Counted from the stretch's first letter, positions 45,737 through 55,604 are shown. The stretch is DNA of 64,000 nucleotides from Xanthomonas hortorum pv. cynarae (GCF_002939985.1 NZ_MDFM01000020.1:28828-92827); one strand, 5' to 3'. The notes: generated by a model not told the origin, from the letters alone. Numbers and translations are program-made.

Positions 45737-48700
45737 TCAGTGATCGCTACGCGGCTTGTTGGTGTCGTCTTCCTGCTCTTGAGCTTCGGTCGCAGTCGAT
45801 GGAGCCACCGGCTTCACAGCTTCCGGAACGACAACCGTCGGCTTGTGCGCATCGTCTGCCTGCTTCTGCACGTTCGCAGGAGCTACGGGGGCGACTGCTG
45901 CAGGCTGCTCAGGCGCATTGTACGGTGCCGGCGTTTCAGCAGGCGCCGATGCCGACGATGCCGGTACTGTGGCATCGGCCGGAGCCAATGCGTCGAGCAG
46001 CGTCGTCTGCACCGGTGCGTACGGCTTGCGTGCCTGAGTCACTGGAGCAGCGTCGGCAGCCGGAGTGCTCTGCGGCACCGTCGTGGTGGAGGTCACTGCG
46101 ACATCCACAGCCGCGCTTGCAGCGCTGGACGGCGCTGCTTGCGACGGCTTGACGGTGACCACCTCGGCTTGGGCAGCCGGGACGCTCGAAGGCGGAGGTG
46201 CCGCTTGCGTGTGCACTGGAGCAGCAGCCGGAGCTGTCTCGGCTTTCACCGACTCCGCTTGCACTGGTGCCGGGGCCGCGACGGGTGCAGTGCGTTCCGG
46301 GCTGACCGCAGCGGGTGCTGCAACGTCAGTCGATGCCGACGACACCTGCCTCTGCTGCGTAACCGACTCCGGCGCAGTCGCCGACGTCGTCGTAGCGGCA
46401 CGCTCGACAGGCGCAGCTGCAGGAGCAGGCGTCACGACCGCGGCAGGAGTCGCAACGGGGGTCGAGGTGGCAGCCGGCGTCGAGGCGGCGACCGAAGCCG
46501 GAGCCACAACTGGAGCCGGAGTAGCAACCGAAGTCTGCACGGGCGTCGGAGCTGCAACCGGAGCAGGTGTCGCCGCCGGTGCCGATTGCGCAACAGGTGC
46601 CGCAGAGGCAACTGAAGCATCGCCACGCGCCTGCTCGGCTGCAGCTGCAACCGGAGCCGCCGCAGCCTGCCGTTCGAAGGACGGCGTGGCATTGGAGACC
46701 GGTGCAGTAGTCGACGTGGTGTCGGCCGCTACCTGGCTTTCCGAACGCTCCTTCGGCACCGGACGTGGCTTCACTGCTGCTGGAGTGCTGGACTCCGGCC
46801 TGGCGCGCACAGCTGCTGCAGGCGCGGCTTCATCGTCGAAGTCGAACTCCGGCTGGCCGGCGCGCGGTGCAGCGGAGGCATGCGTCTGCGTGCCGGCTTC
46901 GTCGCCTTCGTTCTCGTTGTCGCCATCGAGATCGCCTTCGGCATCGCCATCCAGATCGTCCGTTTCCAGACCATCGGCGCCGATACCACCTTCACCATTT
47001 GCGCCAGCACCACGACGACGACGACGGCCGCCACGACGGCCGCGACGACGACGGCTGCCGCCTTCGCCATTGGCCGAATCATCGCCTGCTGCATCCGGTG
47101 CCTGCCCGTCTGCACTGGCGTCAGTGCCACGGTCGGCATGCGCTTCGGTCACGATGACGTCGATCGGGTGTGCCGGGTTGGCTTCATTGGCGGGAACGTG
47201 CGTCGTCGCCGGCGCGGCGGTTTCGGCGATTGCCGACACCACACCAGCAGTCGTCGCGGTTGCTGCGGTTGCGGCCAGCGTCTGTGCCGAAGCCGTGCCT
47301 TCGTCCTGACGGGCGGGGCGCTGCTGCCTCTCGGAAGGCGCGCCGTCCTGCTGTGCAGATGCACGCGGGGGACGCGGAGCCTGATTCTGCTGCTGCTGCT
47401 TCTGCTTTTGCTGCTGCTGGCCCTGCTGCGGTTGCTTGGGCGCCTGCGGTTCGTTGCGCGGCGGCTTGGCAACCTGCACCTGCTGCTGCGCCTGACCACC
47501 ATTCTGCGGGTTCTGTGCGCTCTGGCCATTGGCAGGCTGGCGACGCTCATCGCGACGCTCCTTGTTGGCGCCATTGCCGTTGCCATTGCCGTTGCCATTG
47601 CCGCCGTTACCACCATTGCCACGCTGCTGATTGCCGCCGTTACGCGCTTCACCACGGCCATCTCGGCGCTGACCACCACGATCGCCACGCTCGTTGCGGT
47701 TGCCACGGGCTGGGTCGCTCTGGCGCGGACGCTGGGTCGACTCGGGGACCGGAGCCACTGGCTCGACACCACCGAAGATCCGCTTCAGCCAACCGACCAC
47801 GCCGGTGACCGGCGCAGGAAGTGGCAGAGCGACGACCGGAGCCGGGGCAGGTGCTGCAGCGACCGGGGCAGGGGCCTCCTCACGCACCGGAGCTGGCTGG
47901 CTCGGCTTGATCGAAGTCACTGCCGGCGCTGCCGGAATGTTCAACTGCGCCTTGGTCAACGCATGCACCGGCAACTTGCGCGGCGTACCACGCTGATAGC
48001 TCGGCTTGCCGCTGTCTTCGCCCAGCTCGTTCTCACGCAGACGCGTGACTTCGTAATGCGGAGTGTGCAGCTGCTCGTCGGCGACGATGATGATCGGCGA
48101 GGCATGACGATTTTCGATCTCGCGCAGCGCGCTGCGCTTTTCGTTGAGCAGGTAATTGGCGATCTCCACCGGGGCCTGCACCAGCACCTGTCCTGTGTTC
48201 TCCTTCATCGCGTGCTCTTCGGCTACGCGGATGATCGACAGCGACAACGACTCGACGCTGCGCATGCGGCCATGGCCGTCGCAACGCGGGCACACGATCT
48301 GGCTGGATTCGCCCAGGCTCGGACGCAGGCGCTGGCGGCTCATTTCCATCAGGCCGAAGCGCGAGATACGGCCCAGCTGCACACGCGCACGGTCGTACTT
48401 GAGCGCGTTCTGCAGCTTGTTTTCGACTTCGCGTTGATGCTTGGTCGAAGCCATGTCGATGAAGTCGATCACCACCAGGCCGCCCAGGTCGCGCAGGCGC
48501 AACTGACGGGCCACTTCTTCGGCCGCTTCCAGATTGGTCTGGAACGCGGTCTCTTCGATGTCGCTGCCCTTGGTGGCGCGCGAGGAGTTCACGTCGACGG
48601 CAGTCAGCGCTTCGGTCTGATCGACCACGATCGAGCCGCCCGAGGGCAACCGCACATTGCGCTCATAGGCGCCTTCGATCTGCGATTCGATCTGGAAGCG

Positions 48701-49495
48701 GTTGAACAGCGGAATGTCGTCGGTGTAGTGCTTGAGCTTGCGCAGGCTTTGCGGCATCACCTGCCGCATGAATTCCTGGGCATCGGCGTACAGCTCCGGC
48801 GTATCGACCAGGATTTCGCCGATGTCGGCGCGCAGGTAGTCGCGCAGGGCGCGGATGATCAGGCGCGATTCCTGGTAGATCAGGAACGCGGCCGGCTTGC
48901 TCAGCGCCGCCTCGGCAATCGCCTTCCAGGTCTGCAGCAGGTAATCCAGATCCCACTGCAGCTCTTCGGCGTCACGTCCGACACCGGCGGTGCGGATGAT
49001 CACGCCCATGTCGTCGGGGATATCGAGCTTGTCCAGCGCTTCCTTCAGCGCGGCACGGTCTTCGCCTTCGATCCGGCGCGAGACGCCACCGGCGCTCGGC
49101 GAATTGGGCATCAGCACCATGTAGCGGCCGGCCAGCGAAATGAACGTGGTCAGGGCAGCGCCCTTGTTGCCGCGCTCTTCCTTGTCGACCTGCACCACGA
49201 TTTCCTGTCCTTCGCGCAACAGCTCGCGAATGGTCGACTTGTTATGGTCGACGCCAGCCTGGAAATAGTCGCGGGAGATTTCCTTCAGCGGCAGGAAGCC
49301 ATGGCGCTCGGCGCCATAGTCCACGAACGCCGCTTCCAGCGAGGGCTCGAGCCGGGTGATACGGCCCTTGTAGATGTTGGACTTCTTTTGTTCCTTGGAC
49401 GGCTGTTCGATGTCGATGTCGTACAGGGTCTGGCCGTCCACAATCGCCACGCGCAGCTCTTCGGCCTGCGTTGCGTTGATCAGCATTCGCTTCAT
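45737..49495 (-). CDS. rne: Ribonuclease E
   Basis: Endonuclease that starts mRNA decay and matures rRNA and tRNA. I set the start at 49495 because [15 protein letters not shown] is the conserved RNase E beginning; the frame extends upstream without similarity. 1252 aa. N-terminal catalytic half: S1 domain (about 37-120), catalytic Asp residues in [10 protein letters not shown] and VVIDFIDM, and Zn-link CPRCDGHG near 402. The C-terminal 700 residues are a disordered scaffold with Gln/Asn-rich, Arg/Gly-rich ([14 protein letters not shown]) and Ala/Pro/Val-rich parts that would bind RNA and degradosome partners. The scaffold is longer than in E. coli. Confidence 0.96.
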   Translation of the reverse strand: MKRMLINATQAEELRVAIVDGQTLYDIDIEQPSKEQKKSNIYKGRITRLEPSLEAAFVDYGAERHGFLPLKEISRDYFQAGVDHNKSTIRELLREGQEIVVQVDKEERGNKGAALTTFISLAGRYMVLMPNSPSAGGVSRRIEGEDRAALKEALDKLDIPDDMGVIIRTAGVGRDAEELQWDLDYLLQTWKAIAEAALSKPAAFLIYQESRLIIRALRDYLRADIGEILVDTPELYADAQEFMRQVMPQSLRKLKHYTDDIPLFNRFQIESQIEGAYERNVRLPSGGSIVVDQTEALTAVDVNSSRATKGSDIEETAFQTNLEAAEEVARQLRLRDLGGLVVIDFIDMASTKHQREVENKLQNALKYDRARVQLGRISRFGLMEMSRQRLRPSLGESSQIVCPRCDGHGRMRSVESLSLSIIRVAEEHAMKENTGQVLVQAPVEIANYLLNEKRSALREIENRHASPIIIVADEQLHTPHYEVTRLRENELGEDSGKPSYQRGTPRKLPVHALTKAQLNIPAAPAVTSIKPSQPAPVREEAPAPVAAAPAPAPVVALPLPAPVTGVVGWLKRIFGGVEPVAPVPESTQRPRQSDPARGNRNERGDRGGQRRDGRGEARNGGNQQRGNGGNGGNGNGNGNGNGANKERRDERRQPANGQSAQNPQNGGQAQQQVQVAKPPRNEPQAPKQPQQGQQQQKQKQQQQNQAPRPPRASAQQDGAPSERQQRPARQDEGTASAQTLAATAATATTAGVVSAIAETAAPATTHVPANEANPAHPIDVIVTEAHADRGTDASADGQAPDAAGDDSANGEGGSRRRRGRRGGRRRRRGAGANGEGGIGADGLETDDLDGDAEGDLDGDNENEGDEAGTQTHASAAPRAGQPEFDFDDEAAPAAAVRARPESSTPAAVKPRPVPKERSESQVAADTTSTTAPVSNATPSFERQAAAAPVAAAAEQARGDASVASAAPVAQSAPAATPAPVAAPTPVQTSVATPAPVVAPASVAASTPAATSTPVATPAAVVTPAPAAAPVERAATTTSATAPESVTQQRQVSSASTDVAAPAAVSPERTAPVAAPAPVQAESVKAETAPAAAPVHTQAAPPPSSVPAAQAEVVTVKPSQAAPSSAASAAVDVAVTSTTTVPQSTPAADAAPVTQARKPYAPVQTTLLDALAPADATVPASSASAPAETPAPYNAPEQPAAVAPVAPANVQKQADDAHKPTVVVPEAVKPVAPSTATEAQEQEDDTNKPRSDH

Positions 49496-49897
49496 TGTTG
49501 CGTTCCTCACGCGCTCTACCGCGCGGAACGCCGTGACGTTTCGCCTCTGGAACAGCTTGTCGGCCCTTCGCGCAACGCGCGGACAGGCCTGACCAGGGTT
49601 TCCAGCGCTGCAACACCACGGCAGGCCGCGGGAGCGCTTGTCTTTAAGTTTTATAGGTGTTTCAGGGCCGGCAGCCGCGTCCGGACAAACCGGGGCAGCG
49701 CACGGGACATGTTCAGCGCGACGGTCAAAAACCGACGGCGATGGCCGGGCAGGCCGGTGAGCCGCTAACATGGCCGCCCCGGGGGCGGTGGTCGCGCACT
49801 GTGCCGGAATCATCGGAAGTCAGGCTTCTGGCCAATCAACTTCCAACGAAATCAAACCCTTATCTCGCTCGCCGAGTGTAACAGAATAAAGAGCCAG
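49496..49897. promoter_or_regulatory. Divergent leader region rne/rluC
   Basis: 402 bp without a gene. An AT-rich CACCTATAAAACTT on the minus strand (about 49645-49665) could be an rne promoter -10 region, leaving a leader of roughly 150 nt. Long leaders are used by E. coli rne for autoregulation; whether this one works that way is unknown. Confidence 0.45.
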
Positions 49898-50884
49898 ATG
49901 ACCGACCCCCAGTCCCCCCAGCCGCCTGCCGACCGTGTAGGCGTGCGCATTCTCAAAGTTCCGCAAGACCGTGCCGGGCAGCGGCTGGACAATTTTCTGC
50001 TCGGCCAGCTCAAGGGCGCGCCGCGCAGCCTGATCTACAAGCTGGTGCGCAGCGGTCAGGTGCGGGTGAATGGCGGCCGCGCCAAGGCCGAGCGCAAGCT
50101 CGAGGGTGGGGAAGAAGTCCGCATCCCGCCCGTGCGCGTGAATGAGGAGGGCGACAAGGCAGCGCCGCCGTCGGCGTTCATGGCCCGGCTGGAGGCGGCG
50201 ATCGTGTTCGAGGACGCGCGCCTGCTGGCGCTCAACAAGCCGTCGGGCGTCGCCAGCCATGGCGGCAGCGGGATCAGCTTCGGCGCCATCGAAACCTTGC
50301 GCGCGTTACGCCCAAACCAGACCCTTGAACTGGTGCATCGGCTCGATCGCGACACCTCCGGCTTGCTGATCGTCGCCAAGAAGCGCTCTGCGCTGACCGA
50401 GATGCAGGCGCTGATGCGCGAGGACGACCGCGTCCAGGGCCGCGGTATCACCAAGCGCTACCTGACCCTGTTGGTCGGGCGGATGCCGGACGGGGTGATG
50501 ACGGTGGATGCGCCGTTGCATATCGGTCTGCGCCAGGGCGGCGAGCGGCATGTGCAGGTGAACGCGATCGGCAAGCCGTCGCTGAGCCACTTCAAGCTGC
50601 TCGAGCGACGCGGCGGGCATTCGTACTGCGAAGTCCGCATCGAGACCGGCCGCACCCATCAGATCCGTGTGCATGCCCAGCACCTGGGGCATCCGGTAGC
50701 TGGCGACGACAAGTACGGCGAGGCGGAGGTCAACAAGCGCCTGCGCGACCAGCTCGGCCTGAAGCGGTTGTTTCTGCACGCGGCCTCGCTGGAGTTCGCA
50801 CTGGATGCCGGCAAGGCGCCGTATGTGCTGAACGCGCCGCTGGCACCGGAGCTGGCCGACGCGCTGGACCGGCTGGGTCGCTGA
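49898..50884 (+). CDS. rluC: 23S rRNA pseudouridine synthase RluC
   Basis: 328 aa. N-terminal S4 RNA-binding domain (about 27-90) and RluA-type catalytic domain with HRLDRDTSG (147-155), catalytic Asp150. RluC modifies U955, U2504 and U2580 of 23S rRNA in E. coli; divergence from rne is a conserved arrangement and supports RluC over RluD. Confidence 0.94.
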   Translation: MTDPQSPQPPADRVGVRILKVPQDRAGQRLDNFLLGQLKGAPRSLIYKLVRSGQVRVNGGRAKAERKLEGGEEVRIPPVRVNEEGDKAAPPSAFMARLEAAIVFEDARLLALNKPSGVASHGGSGISFGAIETLRALRPNQTLELVHRLDRDTSGLLIVAKKRSALTEMQALMREDDRVQGRGITKRYLTLLVGRMPDGVMTVDAPLHIGLRQGGERHVQVNAIGKPSLSHFKLLERRGGHSYCEVRIETGRTHQIRVHAQHLGHPVAGDDKYGEAEVNKRLRDQLGLKRLFLHAASLEFALDAGKAPYVLNAPLAPELADALDRLGR

Positions 50885-50910
50885 ACGCAATCACCGCAGG
50901 CCACGTCAGC

Positions 50911-51048
50911 TCACGGCGTCGCAAAGCGGAACAGCACCAGGCTGATCGCCAAGGTGCCCATTCCGGCCACCAGGCGGTAGACGGTCTCATGGCCTTTCGC
51001 GTAGCGCTTGGCGGCGGGCAACAATTCATCCAGCGCCAGAAACACCAT
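50911..51048 (-). pseudogene. zupT: 3' part of a disrupted zupT-like ZIP transporter gene
   Basis: On the minus strand this codes for FLALDELLP, a short cytoplasmic stretch and the last transmembrane helix ending VLFRFATP, matching the end of ZupT proteins. The 5' part lies at 59195-59880, on the far side of the 8146-bp element. Joining 59880-59195 to 51043-50911 (one ACCAT copy removed) gives an uninterrupted 272-codon frame. The ATG at about 51102 lies inside the element and makes a spurious 63-aa ORF. Confidence 0.92.
51044..51048. repeat. 5-bp target-site duplication ACCAT, left copy
   Basis: ACCAT stands immediately left of GGGGTTCAGCC. The same five bases follow CCCC at the right end (59195-59199). 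A 5-bp duplication is the hallmark of Tn3-family insertion. Confidence 0.9.
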
Positions 51049-51123
51049 GGGGTTCAGCCGACATACGTGTAAAAATAGCTCACAAAATTGGATTTCATCC
51101 ATTGCATCAGTGAGTTAGCGGAT
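51049..51123 (+). repeat. Left terminal inverted repeat (75 bp)
   Basis: Starts GGGGTTCAGCCGACATACGT and ends GTGAGTTAGCGGAT. It matches the reverse complement of 59120-59194 at 69 of 75 positions. A second homologous block (about 51184-51229 against 59041-59086) extends the similarity inward. Confidence 0.92.
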
Positions 51124-51136
51124 ATTTTGGCGCAGC

Positions 51137-51231
51137 AAGAGGGTCGGCAGGGATTCGTGTATAAATCCTTCGCTGACAGTGAGTTAGCTCACTTTTAGCT
51201 GTTTTTTACACGAATCCCTGCCAACCCTCTT
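51137..51231. repeat. Inverted pair of a 25-nt subterminal repeat
   Basis: AAGAGGGTCGGCAGGG... at 51137-51161 and its complement at 51207-51231 differ at one base. Further copies lie at 52973-53004 (diverged) and 59040-59070. The motif thus marks both ends of the cassette and one internal junction, so it may be part of the transposase-binding ends or a trace of nested cassettes. Confidence 0.75.
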
Positions 51232-51232
51232 G

Positions 51233-51257
51233 TTCGTATGGCGCGTTGTCCTTTCGG
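51233..51257 (+). promoter_or_regulatory. Imperfect PIP-box-like site
   Basis: TTCGT, 15 bases, TTCGG: fits the relaxed TTCGB-N15-TTCGB pattern of HrpX targets, 84 bp before the secreted-protein gene. No good -10 hexamer follows at the expected distance and the relaxed pattern is common by chance. Confidence 0.3.
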
Positions 51258-51341
51258 AATTCTGGATACATCTACGCAGTGACAATCGATAGTCAATTCT
51301 CATTGACGTCATATCCATAGCGTCTCAATCAGGAGAAACAG

Positions 51342-51770
51342 ATGTATCGCAAATCACTGGTGATGATGGTCGCGTTGGCCGCTATGGCGGGGAGCGCTGC
51401 CGCAGCCCACGATATCAATAAATCGTGTCCGGATCTGCACAGTGTTCGTATCGCCAAGTCCAAGTCCGTCGAAGGCGACACCTACACCACGAGTCCGACC
51501 TCCAATGGCAATCCATGGATCGGGGTCAATCCACCTGAGGCAAACGATGTCGAGCCACGCGACCTGAATTTTACTTCGGTATCTATCGTCAACGACCAAC
51601 ATCTGATCGCCTGCGATTACGCCGGCCCGGGTCTTTCCGGATTGCGCATGTCGCTGAAACTGAAAAAAACAGCGCAGCCTGTCGGCGCAAGCTGGGTGCA
51701 AGACCCGAACCTTTCGAACGTGTTGACCTGCACAGATAAGGATCGGAAGCGTTGCGCGTTCAAGCTCTGA
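51342..51770 (+). CDS. Small secreted protein, possibly DUF3757-like
   Basis: 142 aa with a clear Sec signal (VMMVALAAMAGSAAAA, cleavage near residue 22) and strong ribosome-binding site AGGAGAAACAG. The mature part has four cysteines, likely two disulfides, and a beta-rich pattern (NPWIGVNPPEAN, LIACDYAGPG). It resembles DUF3757 proteins but I hold that loosely. First cargo gene inside the left end of the cassette. May be exported by the type II system. Confidence 0.7.
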   Translation: MYRKSLVMMVALAAMAGSAAAAHDINKSCPDLHSVRIAKSKSVEGDTYTTSPTSNGNPWIGVNPPEANDVEPRDLNFTSVSIVNDQHLIACDYAGPGLSGLRMSLKLKKTAQPVGASWVQDPNLSNVLTCTDKDRKRCAFKL

Positions 51771-51849
51771 GTGTGGATGCGGCGCCGCCACTGAACTGTT
51801 GCAATACCATTCGGATCGCTCCTTCAGGAACTGCTAACACTATGGAGCA

Positions 51850-52128
51850 GTGCCTCTGGTGCCAGTTTCGGGCATCGCTGGTGTCAAGCTGACCGGTTCT
51901 GCGACCTCGGGGGGCGTGGATACCGTGTCGTTTTCGGTGAACGGAAGGGCCTACAGCGTGAGTCAGCGCGCCTCTACGGTGGATATCAATAAGATCTGGC
52001 ACCTGACCGAATTCAACATCTTCGGCAACGGCGCCAGAACTCAGACGGTGTCGTTCAATCGCGGCTCGCACGTCACGGTAAACGTAGCCGTAAACGATGG
52101 TACGACAAATGCCCCGACTTGCCGACGT
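51850..52128 (+). pseudogene. C-terminal fragment of a secreted protein, cut by IS3
   Basis: A frame opening with GTG at 51850 encodes a beta-rich segment (VSFSVNGRAYSVSQRAS, IWHLTEFNIFGNGA, VNVAVNDGTTNAP) that looks like the end of a secreted repeat protein. There is no start codon with signals and no signal peptide, and the reading frame is interrupted by the IS at 52129. I do not recognise the parent family. Confidence 0.5.
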
Positions 52129-52154
52129 CCCCCCACCCTGAGTAGTGGCTTGGT

Positions 52155-52640
52155 TTAGAGTCCGGGGGTAATGATATCGGTGTTTGCCAGATGTTGGGCA
52201 TACGCAGCCGGGGTCATGCCGCCGATCGCCTTCTTGGGTCGGTCCTCGTTGTATTCGCGTCGCCAGCGTTCGATTTCGGTGCGCGCGTGCAGCAGTGTCG
52301 GGAACCAGTGCTCGTTGAGGCATTCGTCGCGTAGTCGGCCATTGAAGGATTCGACGTAGGCGTTCTGGTTCGGTTTGCCGGGTTGGATCAGCCGCAACTG
52401 CACGCCACGGGCATGCGCCCAGGCGACCATCGCCTTGCCGCAAAACTCCTTGCCATTGTGCCCCTAGGGCAGGCTTCGCGCTCGGTACGGATGACGTGAG
52501 GCAAACCGCGACTGTGTGCCAACCGATCCAGCACGCGCGTCACCCCGTGCCCGGAGATCGCGCGCTCCACCTCGATGGCGACCGCTTCGTGGGTTGCATC
52601 GTCCACGATCACCAGACACTTGATCACCCTTTTTTCGCAG
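52155..52640 (-). pseudogene. IS3 OrfB (DDE transposase) remnant
   Basis: Only the middle and end are present: IKCLVIVDDATHEAVAIEVE, then after a roughly 22-bp insertion that shifts frame, [20 protein letters not shown] with the catalytic Glu. The N-terminal domain is missing. Confidence 0.8.
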
Positions 52641-52892
52641 CGCATCCTTGATCAGGTCGTTCTCGAACAGCTGCTCGGCTAGCAACTTCTTCAACTGCGC
52701 GTTCTCGGACTCGAGGTCCTTGAGCCGCTTGGCATCGGGCACGCTCATCCCGCCGAACTTGCTGCGCCACAGGTAGTACGAGGCCTCACTGAAGCCATAC
52801 CGCCGGCATAGGTCCTTGATCGCTATGCCCGCTTCGGCTTCGCGCAGGAAGTCAATGATCTGTTCCTCGGTAAAGCGCTTCTTCACGTCCAA
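52640..52892 (-). pseudogene. IS3 OrfA remnant
   Basis: KKRFTEEQIIDFLREAEAG and SEASYYLWRSKFGGMS form the helix-turn-helix of IS407-type OrfA, followed by a leucine zipper (LKDLESENAQLKKLL). Translation probably starts at GTG 52886 or TTG 52892. The reading continues past the deletion joint at about 52640 into a meaningless frame. Confidence 0.8.
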
Positions 52893-53103
52893 TCTCCTCG
52901 GGGTAGGGAATTGGACTCCAAACTGGGGCGCTACTCAAAACTGGGGGGACGTCGGTGCGGCCTGGGCGAGTTGCTGTTTTTTATAAAAATCCCTGCAGAC
53001 CCTCGATCTTGCGACACGCCACCTGGTAGCGCTTAGAGGGGTTCCGGGGTGTTCCGAGAAGACGGGCAATTCACCTCAGCGATTTCTGCAAATCCAGACG
53101 CTA

Positions 53104-53406
53104 TTAATCACCCCAGCGATCAGTATACCGCCCACCTGCGGTAACGTCCCAACTATCTAAATATACAGAGCGGGAATTATTCCCAAACTGGTTTCTGCAA
53201 TTATTAAAAGCTTGCTGCCAGTGCGCACTCCACACCTGTTTATTTGTAGGATTTGCGGGTTTAACATCACCAAGGACAGAAACTGCCCCTAAATAATCGT
53301 CTGCCTGACTTGGGGCCGATATCGATAGAAAAATGATTCCGAATACTGTTGCAGCGAGCAAGGGTGATATTCTAGCGAAATTTGTTGATGGTTTTAACAT
53401 GATCAT
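53104..53406 (-). CDS. Small secreted protein in an AT-rich islet
   Basis: 100 aa with a signal peptide (PLLAATVFGIIFLSISAPSQA, cleavage near residue 35) and a mature part of about 65 residues rich in Asn, Trp and Tyr (QVWSAHWQQAFNNCRNQFG). No known family. Base composition of 53100-53480 is far more AT-rich than anything else here, with TTAATTTATATTAAG upstream, pointing to recent import from another genus. Met3 is an alternative start. Confidence 0.6.
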   Translation of the reverse strand: MIMLKPSTNFARISPLLAATVFGIIFLSISAPSQADDYLGAVSVLGDVKPANPTNKQVWSAHWQQAFNNCRNQFGNNSRSVYLDSWDVTAGGRYTDRWGD

Positions 53407-53526
53407 CCTTTGTTGTTAATTTATATTAAGTAATAATTTTAAAGCATAGTGAAGTTAGGAATTACAAGCCGAATTGCCAGGATCAGGGATTTTACGCCGG
53501 AACCGCCGAAATTTCTCTCATCCCAG

Positions 53527-53628
53527 CTATAGCCCGCCCACGAGTGCGTCTAGGTCGATCATCTTGCCGTCGTCTGGAAGGTGTAATGCTCGTTTAGCAG
53601 GATGTGCCTGCCAGGCCGCCTGTGACAT
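53527..53628 (-). pseudogene. 33-codon remnant of unknown gene
   Basis: The minus-strand frame encodes SQAAWQAHPAKRALHLPDDG then KMIDLDALVGGL and stops. It reads like the C-terminal tail of a larger protein whose front was lost when the IS5 end arrived. No assignment. Confidence 0.3.
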
Positions 53629-53660
53629 CTTGGTAATGAGTCGCCCCTGAAAAACCCCCT

Positions 53661-53840
53661 TCAAGCACCAAGTGTCATCGGCGACAGCGGCACGGCGCTA
53701 AAGGATGGCCATTCCATCGCCCGCATCCAGGCACACAAAAACGCGATCCAGCGCAGCAGCCAGCGCAGGTTGTAGCCGGCGGCGCAGCCGAGTACGTGCA
53801 GCGCATCGCCTTGTGCACCTTTCAGCCAGCAGCGACGCAA
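53661..53840 (-). pseudogene. C-terminal fragment of an IS5-family transposase
   Basis: LKGAQGDALHVLGCAAGYNL then RWLLRWIAFLCAW is the C-terminal part of IS5-type transposases. Everything before it is missing; the break joins the resolvase remnant at about 53840. AGTCGCCCCTGAAAAAC beyond the stop may be the old IS end. Confidence 0.75.
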
Positions 53841-54296
53841 CCTGCAGACCCTCTACAGGCCCGGCTTGGCTGATGCGCTGGCCTACTTGCGCGCCGGCGA
53901 CGTGCTGGCCATCTGGCGTCTGGATCGGCTCGGGCGCTCGATGCCACACCTCATCGAGACAATCGCCGCGCTGGAAGCGCGTGGCGTCGGCTTCAGGTCG
54001 CTGACCGAAAGCATTGACACCACCACGCCGGGCGGACGGCTCATCTTCCACGTCTTCGCGCGCTGGGCCAGTTCGAGCGCGACTTGATCCGCGAGCGCAC
54101 CAAGGCCGGGCTGACCGCTGCCCCCGCACGTGGGCGGAAGGGCGGGCGAAAGCCGGTTGTCACCGCCGACAAGTTGCAGCGAGCGCGGGAGCACATCGCC
54201 AACGGGCTTAATGCCCGAGAGGCCGCTACACGGATCAAGGTGAGCAACACGGCTCTATACGCCGCGCTGCAATCCACCAGTGCAGCCGACTCCTGA
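53840..54296 (+). pseudogene. tnpR: Serine resolvase (TnpR/Pin type), truncated and frameshifted
   Basis: In frame from 53840: PGLADALAYLRAGDVLAIWR, LDRLGRSMPHLIETIAALEA, SLTESIDTTTPGG, then a 2-bp loss near 54056 shifts to DLIRERTKAGL and the C-terminal helix-turn-helix NAREAATRIKVSNTALY. The first 50 or so residues, with the catalytic Ser, are replaced by the IS5 fragment. It cannot resolve cointegrates. Confidence 0.85.
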
Positions 54297-54348
54297 CATT
54301 CCGTGCAGTTGTCCTCTGTGAATGACACATCCGCGACCAGAGGACAGT

Positions 54349-55410
54349 TCACCAACTCAAGGGCGGGCGACCCAAGGCGTCCAGTCGCTCTGCGTCCTCC
54401 AGGATCGCTGTTGTCGTGCGCGGCGAAATGGGCTGCGCTTCATCCAGCCCGTAGGCTTGCCGCGCAGCATCGGCGGCTAAATCCTCAAGCGTCCCTTGTG
54501 AGTACTCTTGCAGCCTTTGACGCGTGCTCTGGGCCAGCTCGGGCGCGATGACCGGCATCGCGGAAAAGATATGGCCGGGTGCGGGGTTGGCTAGAAATGC
54601 TGTCTCCAGGTCGCGCGCATTCGCATGGAGATCAGTTTGCGGATCCTCGATCTCGGCTCTGAATGCGTTTGTCCTGGCAAGCGCGTCGATTGCATCGCGC
54701 TTGTCGAAGCGTTCAATTACATTGGTGGATGTTCCGTACGTTTCGGCCCAGTGCGAATCCCTTAGTAGAACGGCCGGACCGTCGCCCCACGAGTCGAGGA
54801 CTACAGTGGATTGTTACGCCTCTGCCGAGCTTGGTGGCTGGTACAGCGCATAGAGGTGGGCCTGCTCATAGTCGCGTACGGTCATCATTTGCCCGCCATC
54901 CTCCATGCGAACCGCATGCCGACGTGTGTTAATCCCTGCATTGTGATCACAGTTGCCTGCCCCGGCAGCCAGCGCGCTGCCTGCCAGTAAATTTTCGTCA
55001 TTTTCACCGAGACAGTAAGACAGGGAGCTGTAGGTAGCGCTCCGTCCGTTGCTGAGCCGCAGATCGCTATCGACATTGCCTCGACCACGGTGCAAGGCGA
55101 GTCGTGTCTCGTGCACCGTCGCTGTGGCGTCGGCAAGGCGTTGGCGGTCGCGCGCATCTTCGATGGGTCTGTCGTTGAGGCGCATACCAAGCTGGTAGGC
55201 CGCCTGCTGAACTTCGTGCGGCTGTAGGGTCGGGCGCCCGGCGCCAGCCCGCCTCGCCCTGCGAGCCCCGAGTGATGGCAAGCCATGCAGGCTGGGTGAC
55301 ATGGACGCCTCGGAGGATGAAGGCGTAGAGGGCGGGGTTTGCTCTAGGGCGTGAGTTGCATAATGGTCAGGTGACCCTGCCACGCTCGGCTTCGAAACGC
55401 ATAGACCCAT
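54349..55410 (-). pseudogene. xopE2: xopE2-like type III effector gene with internal stop
   Basis: From the ATG at 55410 (good AGGAG site), MGLCVSKPS is the N-myristoylation start of XopE effectors. A Pro/Ser-rich secretion region follows, then an HopX/AvrPphE transglutaminase-like domain: Cys154 in GNCDHNAG, His185 in YEQAHLYAL. Codon 199 is TAA (54814-54816). The same frame continues without another stop for 154 codons, including Asp206 in VVLDSWGDGPAV, to 54349. The total of 353 codons equals a full-length XopE2. Translation would give a 198-aa protein lacking the catalytic Asp. No PIP box is found in the 200 bp upstream. Confidence 0.85.
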
Positions 55411-55604
55411 TTCCAGCTCCTGCAGTACTGAGTCATCAAGGTTAGCGAGAAGCTCTCCGATTCGCGTAGGCTCACCGAAGTCATGGCCGGGACCACGAAG
55501 GATTGGCGCTGGTACGCGCGCGTGCTTGCCGGCAAGTACGCCTGCCCATCCGAAAGATTGCGGCGAACCCTCGGGCAATGCCGAGTCAAGAAGGGTGTGT
55601 ATAG

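Larger units (their letters stand above)
52125..52952 (-). mobile_element. Truncated IS3-family element (IS407 group) with 4-bp target duplication
   Basis: The ends are CCCCCCA...TGGGGGG at 52129 and 52948, flanked by ACGT on both sides (52125-52128, 52949-52952). At 820 bp it is shorter than the roughly 1.2 kb usual for the group. OrfA is intact to LIKDALRKK, but the front of OrfB is deleted and a short insertion shifts frame near 52460. It cannot move itself. Confidence 0.85.

Noticed and set aside
46065-47309. 414-codon Ala/Thr/Gly-rich plus-strand ORF
   Set aside because: It is the antisense of the low-complexity scaffold of rne, not a gene.
50911-51102. Independent 63-aa membrane protein gene
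   Set aside because: Its first residues are encoded by the cassette end, and the rest is the tail of the split zupT-like gene.
51760-52443. 227-codon minus-strand ORF spanning the IS3 end and cargo
   Set aside because: It is an out-of-frame reading of OrfB joined to antisense of the secreted-protein fragment.
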